Source of the DNA: Corynebacterium riegelii
GTDB taxonomy: Bacteria > Actinomycetota > Actinomycetes > Mycobacteriales > Mycobacteriaceae
Reading direction: 5' to 3'
Assembly: GCF_016728505.1 (NCBI RefSeq)
Contig: NZ_CP068159.1
Span: 1,736,001 to 1,800,000, forward strand
DNA length: 64,000 nt
The notes beneath the pieces are model-generated. The model was not told the DNA's origin and ran no database searches. It saw only the letters and a list, made by a program, of their open reading frames with translations. The stretch's first letter is position 1, and the number at the start of each line of letters is the position of its first letter. The position numbers and the translations under genes were made by a program. Below, in pieces: positions 58,250-64,000 of this stretch.

Positions 58250-59296
58250 ATGCACCTCGTACGCACTTCCGCTTCCATTACTGCCGCGCTTGGTGTTGCG
58301 GCGTTGACGTTGGTGGGCTGCGCGGAGCCGTCGACAAGCGAAAGCCCGACCGCAGCCGAAACCACCGCCACCGGTGAGAAGACCGTGCTGACGGTCTACA
58401 CCTCCGAGCCGGAGGACAAGGTTGATGAGATCAACCGTGCGTTCACTGAGGAAAACCCGGACATTGAGGTGCAGGTCTACCGCGCGGGTACCGGTGATCT
58501 CAACGCCCGTATTGAGGCAGAGCGCACCTCCGGCAAGGTGGAAGCAGACCTGATCTGGGCAGCGGACGCGCCGGCATTCGAAGGCTTTAAGGCGGAAGAT
58601 CTTCTGGTTAAATTCAACGACGTGGACACGAGCAATGTGCTCGATGAAGTCGTGGACGCGGAAGGCTTCTACGTGGGCACCCGCCTGATCCCAACCGTGA
58701 TTGCCTACAACACGGACGTCATTGATCAGGCGGACGCACCGACGTCGTGGGCTGATCTGACTGATTCGAAGTACATGGACAAGATCGTCCTGCCGGACCC
58801 GGCGGTCTCTGGCGCTGCGGCGTACAACGCAACGGTGTGGATGAACAATGACAAGCTGGGCGAGGCGTGGGTGACCGACCTGGGAGCAAACAACCCGATG
58901 ATTGCGGCGTCCAACGGGCCGACGTCCCAGGAGATCGCTGGCGGTGGCCACCCGGTAGGCATTGTGGTGGACTACTTGGTGCGCGACTTGGCTGCCAAGG
59001 GCTCTCCAATCAAGGAGATCTACGCAACCGAGGGCTCGCCGTACATCACCGAGCCGATCGCGGTGTTCAAGGACTCCGCCAACCAGGCAGCCGCGGAGCG
59101 CTACATCAACTTCATCCTCTCCGAAAAGGGCCAGAAGATTGCCGTTGAGCAGAACTACCTGCCGGTGATCGAGTCTGCTGGCACCCCGGGCGACGCGCCG
59201 GCGCTCAAAGACATTGCGCTGATGAACGCTGACTTGGACGTGCTGTCGGAGGACCGTGCGCGTTCCGTGGAGTTCTTCCAGAACGCAATGAACTAA
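58250..59296 (+). CDS. Iron(III)-type ABC importer, substrate-binding lipoprotein
   Basis: A 348-residue binding lipoprotein; lipobox TLVGC (Cys 24). FbpA/FutA-like features: LTVYTSEPEDKVDEINRAF, GTGDLNARIEAERTSGKVEADLIW, and RLIPTVIAYNTDVI; no classical double-Tyr iron site is evident, so phosphonate-, 2-aminoethylphosphonate- or other class 1 substrates are possible. First gene of a three-gene importer. Confidence 0.82.
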   Translation: MHLVRTSASITAALGVAALTLVGCAEPSTSESPTAAETTATGEKTVLTVYTSEPEDKVDEINRAFTEENPDIEVQVYRAGTGDLNARIEAERTSGKVEADLIWAADAPAFEGFKAEDLLVKFNDVDTSNVLDEVVDAEGFYVGTRLIPTVIAYNTDVIDQADAPTSWADLTDSKYMDKIVLPDPAVSGAAAYNATVWMNNDKLGEAWVTDLGANNPMIAASNGPTSQEIAGGGHPVGIVVDYLVRDLAAKGSPIKEIYATEGSPYITEPIAVFKDSANQAAAERYINFILSEKGQKIAVEQNYLPVIESAGTPGDAPALKDIALMNADLDVLSEDRARSVEFFQNAMN

Positions 59297-59309
59297 CAGC
59301 GAGGTGTTG

Positions 59310-60917
59310 TTGGTTTCGCGTAAAACGCCTGGCATCAGCCTTGCCCGCATAGGGGTGTGGCTGATCGCCGCGGCGGTGTTCATCGCGCCGCTTGCCCTGG
59401 TCATTTCCCTTGCGCTGGGTGGTAACCAGATCCCGGTGCTGCTGGAGCAAGGCTTGGGCAAAGCGACGTGGAATTCCGTGTACACCACACTCGCGTCTGC
59501 AGTCGGCGCTGTGATCATCGGTGCTGCCATTGCGCTGTTGCTGGAGCGCACCGACGTCAAGGGCACAGGCCTGTTGCGCCTGCTGTTGCTCTCGCCACTT
59601 CTGGTGCCGCCGTTTGTCGGCGCGATCTCCTGGCTGCAGCTTTTCGGGCGTAACCAGGGCCTCAATGCAGTCTTCGGTCGGTCCTTGTGGGACATTTACG
59701 GTGCTGACGGGATCATTTTCTTGATGACGCTGCACTCGTACCCCGTGGTCTACGTCATCGTTTCCGCCGCGCTGCGCTCAATCCCGCCGGACCTGGAGTT
59801 AGCGGCGCGCATCGGCGGGGCAGGAAGCGCCACAGTCTTGCGCACGGTGACCATTCCGCTGCTCGTGCCCGCCCTACTGTCCGCGTTTACGCTTACCGCG
59901 GTTTCCAACCTGGCGGACTTCGGCATTCCGTCCATTCTGGGTTCGCCGGTGCGTTTTGAAACGCTGGCCACCATGGTCTACCGGTTCATGGAGTCCGGCA
60001 CCGTAGGAAATCCGCTGCAGGTGGTTTCTACCATCGGCGCGCTTTTGATGCTGTTAGGCATTGCAGCCGTGGTGGCGGATTACGTGGTCTCAGGGCGCGC
60101 CACATCCACCGTTGAAGGCGGCGGCGCCATGAAGCTCACACTAGGCAAGGCCAACTGGCCGGTCACCATCACTGCGTGGGCGCTGGCGTTGGCCATTACC
60201 CTGGGCCCGATCATGGGGCTGACCTACCGTGCACTCCTGCCAGCACCCGGTGTGCCGTTCACGTTGGACAACATCACGCTAGACAACTTCGCTGCGATGC
60301 TTGCCAACCCGCGCGTGCGCGAAGGCTTTGGCAACTCGGTCACGCTCGCACTCGGCGCAGCACTGCTCTGTGGTCTGCTGGGATGGGCGATCGGCGTGCT
60401 GGTGACCCGCACACGCGCTCGTAGCAACACGGCGCTGAGCTTGGTCACCCTGTTGCCAGCAGCATTGCCGGGGCTGATCATTGGCGTGGGCTGGGTGATC
60501 ATGGGCCGCTACACCGGCATCTACAACACCCGCTGGGTGATCCTGGCAGCCTACGTCTGCGCATTCAGCGCCATGGTGCTGCAGGCCGTGCGCGCGCCGC
60601 TGGCGAAGATCCCGACGGCGGTGGAGGAAGCCGCGCAGATCTCCGGCGCGGGGCGCCTGCGGGCCATTTGGGACACCAGTGGGCGCATGGCACTACCGGC
60701 GGTCATTTCAGGTGCGGTTCTGGTCGCCGTGACAGCGGTACGCGAGCTGACCGTGTCCATCCTGCTGGTTGCGCCTGGCAGCACCACCATCGGTGTGCAG
60801 TTGTTCAACCTGCAGCAGTCCGGCAACTACAATCAGGCGTCTGCGCTTGCCCTGCTCTTTATGATCATCGGCATTGCGGCGCTTGCGTTCACGGTGCGTA
60901 AATCCGGCAAGGAGTGA
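59310..60917 (+). CDS. Iron(III)-type ABC importer, fused permease
   Basis: A 535-residue FbpB-like permease with 12 hydrophobic segments in two homologous halves, each with an EAA loop (ELAARIGGAGSATVLRTVTIPL and EAAQISGAGRLRAIWDTSGRMAL). Start codon is uncertain among GTG 59304, TTG 59307 and TTG 59310; GCGAGG favours 59310. Starts 13 bases after the binding protein stop. Confidence 0.87.
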   Translation: MVSRKTPGISLARIGVWLIAAAVFIAPLALVISLALGGNQIPVLLEQGLGKATWNSVYTTLASAVGAVIIGAAIALLLERTDVKGTGLLRLLLLSPLLVPPFVGAISWLQLFGRNQGLNAVFGRSLWDIYGADGIIFLMTLHSYPVVYVIVSAALRSIPPDLELAARIGGAGSATVLRTVTIPLLVPALLSAFTLTAVSNLADFGIPSILGSPVRFETLATMVYRFMESGTVGNPLQVVSTIGALLMLLGIAAVVADYVVSGRATSTVEGGGAMKLTLGKANWPVTITAWALALAITLGPIMGLTYRALLPAPGVPFTLDNITLDNFAAMLANPRVREGFGNSVTLALGAALLCGLLGWAIGVLVTRTRARSNTALSLVTLLPAALPGLIIGVGWVIMGRYTGIYNTRWVILAAYVCAFSAMVLQAVRAPLAKIPTAVEEAAQISGAGRLRAIWDTSGRMALPAVISGAVLVAVTAVRELTVSILLVAPGSTTIGVQLFNLQQSGNYNQASALALLFMIIGIAALAFTVRKSGKE

Positions 60918-60919
60918 TG

Positions 60920-62017
60920 ATGAGCAACATTGCAATCTCCAACCTCGGCGTCACGTTCGCGGATGGCACTGTGGGCCTTGAGAACATCAACCTGACCGTT
61001 CCCAGCGGCGAGTTCATCGCGCTCGTAGGTCCGTCCGGCTCTGGCAAGACCACGCTACTGCGCACCATCGCGGGCTTTATCGAACCGACTGCCGGCACGA
61101 TCGAGCTCGACGGCCAGGACGTTTCCCACGTACCGCCGGAGAAGCGCCACATGGGCATGGTGTTCCAGCAGCATGCGGTGTGGCCGCACATGACGGTGGG
61201 GGAGAACGTGGCGTATCCGTTGCGTCGCGCCGGCATCCCGCGTGCGGAGGCGCAGCAGCTGGTGGAAACAACCTTGGCCACGGTTGGTCTGGATGGCTTT
61301 GCCCGCCGCAAGCCGGCCACCTTGTCGGGTGGTCAACGCCAGCGTGTTGCTCTTGCGCGTGCCATTGTGGCATCCCCGAAGCTTCTGCTTTTAGACGAAG
61401 CGCTGTCCGCCCTTGACGAACCCTTACGTGACGCGCTGCGCCGCGAACTTGTCGCGCTGACTCGCACCAACCATCTGACCACGGTGCACGTCACGCACGA
61501 CCGCAAGGAGGCGATTGCGATTGCGGATCGCATTGCCGTGCTTCGCGATGGCCGCCTCGAACAATTCGACACCCCCGACGCCGTTGTCACGCGCCCGGCG
61601 ACGGCCTGGGTTGCGTCCTTTATGGCCGATGCCACGATCCTCGAAGGCGTGGTGCGCGCAGGCCAGGTGGTCTGTGAGAAGCCGCAGTTGAGCTGGCTGC
61701 TTGACGACGCCAACGTCACCACCCACCCCGCCACCAACACAGGAATTGGCACTGGGGCTGATGCTGTTGCTGATGCCGCTGTGACTGTTGCCGTGCTGCC
61801 CGCAGATGTACGCGTTGGACCTGTTGGCTCGGAGGCTACTGGCGGCGCTGGCACTGCCGACAACGCGGTGATTACCTCGGTGCTGTTTGAGGTAACCGGG
61901 TATTCGGTGACGTTGGACGCAGACGGCGTGGAGTTCCGCGCACGCATGGGCTTGAACCCACGGCCGGAGGTTGGCGATCAAGTCAGCATGAACGTGGAGC
62001 GCATTTTCGTATTTTAG
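60920..62017 (+). CDS. Iron(III)-type ABC importer, ATP-binding protein
   Basis: A 365-residue ATPase: Walker A GPSGSGKTT, Q-loop VFQQHAVWPHM, signature LSGGQRQRVALARA, Walker B LLLLDEALSALD, H-loop VTHD. The usual DEP is DEA. The C-terminal ~110 residues form a TOBE-like domain with an Ala/Gly/Thr-rich insert (ATNTGIGTGADAVADAAV). Start MSNIAISNL at 60920 with AAGGAG 5 bases upstream. Confidence 0.9.
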   Translation: MSNIAISNLGVTFADGTVGLENINLTVPSGEFIALVGPSGSGKTTLLRTIAGFIEPTAGTIELDGQDVSHVPPEKRHMGMVFQQHAVWPHMTVGENVAYPLRRAGIPRAEAQQLVETTLATVGLDGFARRKPATLSGGQRQRVALARAIVASPKLLLLDEALSALDEPLRDALRRELVALTRTNHLTTVHVTHDRKEAIAIADRIAVLRDGRLEQFDTPDAVVTRPATAWVASFMADATILEGVVRAGQVVCEKPQLSWLLDDANVTTHPATNTGIGTGADAVADAAVTVAVLPADVRVGPVGSEATGGAGTADNAVITSVLFEVTGYSVTLDADGVEFRARMGLNPRPEVGDQVSMNVERIFVF

Positions 62018-62091
62018 GCCTATTTACCTCGCGATTTGCGGCGTGGTTGTTGTGTCCTTTATTGTTAGCAAGTCGCAAACAAAGCGAGCGC

Positions 62092-62164
62092 GCCCCGTTC
62101 GTCTAGCGGCCTAGGACGTCGCCCTCTCACGGCGGTAACACGGGTTCAAATCCCGTACGGGGTA
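62092..62164 (+). tRNA. tRNA-Glu (CTC), copy 2
   Basis: Base-for-base identical to copy 1; identity covers 78 bases including one base upstream and CAAC-type bases downstream (62091-62168 versus 58041-58118). Confidence 0.95.
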
Positions 62165-62170
62165 CAACGC

Positions 62171-62208
62171 AAAACCCTCGATCCGGACTCACCGGGTCGA
62201 GGGTTTTT
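62171..62208 (+). terminator. Terminator after second tRNA-Glu
   Basis: AAACCCTCGATCCGG-ACTCA-CCGGGTCGAGGGTTTTT. Confidence 0.9.
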
Positions 62209-62362
62209 AGGGTTAATCGAGGGTTAATCGACAAGTACGCGGGGGTGTTGAAGCCAAGCCTGATTCAAATTTTGTCGGAGGCGATGGCAACGACACTGCC
62301 GGAGTTAGACGCAGTGCAGCAGTGCCCGTGATGATCAGCCCGCATCATCAGGACCGTTTGGT
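62209..62362. other. Spacer with GGGTTAATCGA tandem repeat and an unidentified reading-frame end
   Basis: GGGTTAATCGA occurs twice in tandem (62211-62231). A short + strand frame ends at 62332 (TLPELDAVQQCP before the stop) and may be the stub of a lost gene; I do not recognise it. Confidence 0.4.
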
Positions 62363-62989
62363 TTAGAAAGGGTGAGCTTTCAATGTGGACGGGATGTAAT
62401 TCTGGCCTGCAAGCCAAGACGCTGCAGCTGGATTCATTGAAGTCAACAGCCGAAGTGATGCTCTGTGGAACCAGATGACCTCCCTATGGTCCAAGAGTGG
62501 TTCCAAATGGTTTGCTCTATTGCGAGCGTGTCGGACAGTATTGGCCCAGTGGTAGATAACCGTGTGGCTCTCGTGATCGTGCCCCCTACTGTTCCTTGCG
62601 GAGAAACTGTGCTTAAGGGCGTGTTCCCATAAGTATCTTCGGGGATTAGTCTCCATAGTGTTGGGCTGGGGGAGCAGGTAGGTCCACGACCCAAAGGTTA
62701 ACCCTGCGACTAGGTCATCGTGCGTATACTGGGTTATTGGTTTTTTGAAGTTTCCATGTTCGTCCTTCAAGGCTGGGAGCGCTGACTTCCAGAGCGGACG
62801 CTTTCCTGGGCGGTTTATGATCTGGGCTAATCTTGGTGCGGGATCCGTCAGCCAACCTGCTGAATAAGAGTTAACCCGTCCCGGCGTAGTCACTTCTTGT
62901 TTTGTATTCCAATCGGTGAGCGCTTGGTCAATTGAGTTGCGGAGCTGTACTTCAACCATGCCTGTAGTTGCGGCCACAGCCCTCGACAT
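62363..62989 (-). CDS. Abi-like (Abi_2/HEPN) protein, apparently 5'-truncated
   Basis: A 208-residue frame similar in layout to abortive-infection Abi_2-family proteins: VEVQLRNSIDQALTDW, DLVAGLTFGSWTYLL and VRHARNRANHLEPLLD, where R-N-R-A-N-H fits the R-x4-H HEPN RNase motif. Homology-like sequence continues upstream of the ATG (DRRKALELYLWNID) to about 63058 without any start codon and with a stop at 63071, so the first ~40 residues of the family are missing. Probably inactive or using a new start; AT-rich. Confidence 0.6.
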   Translation of the reverse strand: MSRAVAATTGMVEVQLRNSIDQALTDWNTKQEVTTPGRVNSYSAGWLTDPAPRLAQIINRPGKRPLWKSALPALKDEHGNFKKPITQYTHDDLVAGLTFGSWTYLLPQPNTMETNPRRYLWEHALKHSFSARNSRGHDHESHTVIYHWANTVRHARNRANHLEPLLDHREVIWFHRASLRLLTSMNPAAASWLAGQNYIPSTLKAHPF

Positions 62990-63572
62990 GTCGATATTCC
63001 ATAGGTATAGTTCAAGAGCCTTCCGCCGATCCCCAAAGGCACCGTCGCCTACGCATCCACTCGATCCTGATCAGATCTGGGCCCGCGTAGTTGCCTATAA
63101 TCAGGCGCACAATCCACAAGCTGCATCCGACATGCTAAACGGCCCCGCGGAAGCGGCAACTTCACACGAGGCCAGCACCGATGACATGGCAGCTCAGCAA
63201 GGCGTACCTCCCACCGATGCCCCTACGTTAACGGTGCCTACGACAAATTCAACAAACTATTGGGGCATCCCAGACCAGCTCTGTGTGAGCAAAGATGGCG
63301 TTGTACGCGTGTGCGGCTTCGGTCTCTACATTGGCCTGAGGTTTAAAAATCGCAGACTCTACTCCACGGTCACAGTCGATAACATTGCGGAGTTCTACAC
63401 GGCCCACGATGGTGAATTCCTCTTCAGCGTGCCACTGCCGATCACGTTAAGCCACAGACCAGCAGGTGGTCAGGTCAACATCAACCTCGTCGAAGGAATG
63501 AAACATCGCCGACCACCGCAGATGAACCCGAACCTATCCAAACCCCGGCCGAAACGCAGGCTACAACCATGA
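62988..63572 (+). pseudogene. Remnant of transposase/integrase C-terminus (IS481-like tail)
   Basis: The frame ends with VSKDGVVRVCGFGLYIGLRFKNRRLYSTVTVDNIAEFYTAHDGEFLF, which has the spacing of the beta-rich tail of IS481-type transposases (D-x-x-G-x-V-x-x-x-G-x-L-x-x-I-G-L). No DDE catalytic core remains. The 5' part overlaps the Abi-like frame on the other strand, so the true junction is probably near 63050-63070. The assignment is by eye only. Confidence 0.4.
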
Positions 63573-63582
63573 GCCGCTAGAA

Positions 63583-63654
63583 GTGTCCAAGAACACCATG
63601 GAGTCCGTGTCCAAAAAGAGACCGGACTCCATGTCCAAAAACCCTATGGACATA
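63583..63654 (+). repeat. Three 24-bp units beginning RTGTCCAA
   Basis: Units start at 63583, 63607 and 63631, exactly 24 bases apart: GTGTCCAAGAAC..., GTGTCCAAAAAG..., ATGTCCAAAAAC.... In frame they would encode an octapeptide repeat (VSKNTMES, VSKKRPDS, MSKNPMDI) ending at a stop at 63667. An inverted repeat ATGGAGTCCG/CGGACTCCAT (63598-63607/63623-63632) is embedded. Confidence 0.75.
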
Positions 63655-63677
63655 ACAGAGATGCGCTAAGCCTTCCG

Positions 63678-63710
63678 CACCATTCTGTAAACGATGTTTA
63701 CAGAATGGTG
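63678..63710. repeat. Perfect 33-bp palindrome
   Basis: CACCATTCTGTAAAC-GAT-GTTTACAGAATGGTG, 15-bp perfect arms with a 3-base centre. Size and symmetry suit a TetR-type operator, a recombination site or an element end. Confidence 0.85.
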
Positions 63711-63948
63711 GAAGCTCGCGTGGGTTGAAAAGAACTGGACGCCTCGACGTTATATCAATCAATGTATATCGCGTACACAATGAACACGGTATGCGATAGG
63801 CATACGCGAGTGGCAAGACCAGCCCTGCGCCGCCATCGTTAAGCGTTCGAGGACAGTGGGCAGCGGTGGCGTATGCGGGGTATGTGTCAGGCATATGGTA
63901 TTCAACAAATTTCTATCTGAATCGGCCTGACTTTTTGAGAGTGGCGTG
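63711..63948. other. Non-coding stretch at right edge
   Basis: No supported gene; a 105-codon frame on the - strand only reflects the repeats. Confidence 0.4.
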
Positions 63949-64000
63949 TTACGCGGCGTGAAGGCCTGCGTGGTTTTCTCGTTGGTAGTTGGTGTAGTGC
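63949..64000 (-). CDS. C-terminal end of a gene running off the window
   Basis: On the - strand a frame entering at 63999 reads HYTNYQRENHAGLHAA and stops at 63949. Together with the debris next to it this may be a transposase end, but 16 residues are too few to name it. Confidence 0.3.
   Translation of the reverse strand, partial: HYTNYQRENHAGLHAA

Noticed and set aside
58180..58250. DtxR iron box upstream of the ABC importer
   Set aside because: GCTAGGGTTATCGCGGC shares only part of one half-site with TTAGGTTAGCCTAACCTAA; too weak to call, which also leaves the iron assignment resting on family only.
63577..63894. 105-codon frame on the - strand at the right edge
   Set aside because: It is produced by the 24-bp repeat and palindrome read in antisense; no SD and no family features.

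Overview
The window is high-GC actinobacterial DNA and almost certainly comes from a Corynebacterium. Evidence: an ilvB leader peptide and attenuator very like that of C. glutamicum, an ilvBNC-serA-leuB-gltX order, gatC-gatA and gatB split around pfkA, ligA near mnmA, a CopB/CsoR copper locus, leaderless-looking promoters and frequent GTG/TTG starts. I could not run any search, so family calls rest on motifs read from the translations.

Layout. (1) 1-8.9 kb: secreted GH25 lysozyme, spermidine-synthase-like protein, an ABC-2 exporter with a two-component system, and a copper P-type ATPase with CsoR and its operator. (2) 8.9-13.4 kb: an AT-richer island between a broken copy of the mnmA 5' end and the intact mnmA. 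It holds a previously easy-to-miss 34-codon gene and two fused ABC exporter half-transporters. (3) 13.4-29.5 kb: mnmA, a MetE-like protein, DnaQ-like exonuclease, a Fic toxin with a 56-residue antitoxin, ligA, gatCA, an MFS transporter, pfkA, nadAC and gatB. (4) 29.6-45.8 kb: a YkvI-like transporter, a repeat- and hairpin-rich intergenic region, MarR, GNAT, DoxX, ilvD, the attenuated ilvBN-ilvC region, a zinc CDF exporter, a DUF262 protein, a lipoprotein and serA. (5) 45.9-57.8 kb: KtrBA potassium uptake, leuB, a second wall-binding-like lipoprotein, a cNMP/CBS/DUF294 protein with exonuclease, FAH protein, isochorismate synthase, esterase and gltX. (6) 57.9-62.2 kb: tRNA-Gln, tRNA-Glu, an iron-type ABC importer and a second identical tRNA-Glu. 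(7) 62.2-64 kb: mobile-element debris with a 5'-truncated Abi-like gene, a transposase C-terminal remnant, a 24-bp periodic repeat and a perfect 33-bp palindrome.

How genes work together. Branched-chain amino acid synthesis (ilvD, ilvBN, ilvC, leuB) is concentrated here, with attenuation at ilvB. gltX, gatCAB and tRNA-Gln together describe the indirect Gln-tRNA route (non-discriminating GluRS followed by amidation). mnmA modifies the wobble uridine of Glu, Gln and Lys tRNAs.

Best candidates for something undescribed: the small peptide plus dual ABC exporter island inserted at mnmA, where the flanking duplicate of mnmA is about 87% identical with nearly all changes synonymous, implying that the island or one mnmA end came from another species. 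Second tier: the compact Fic/antitoxin pair, the 31-kb hairpin/repeat region, and the right-edge repeats.
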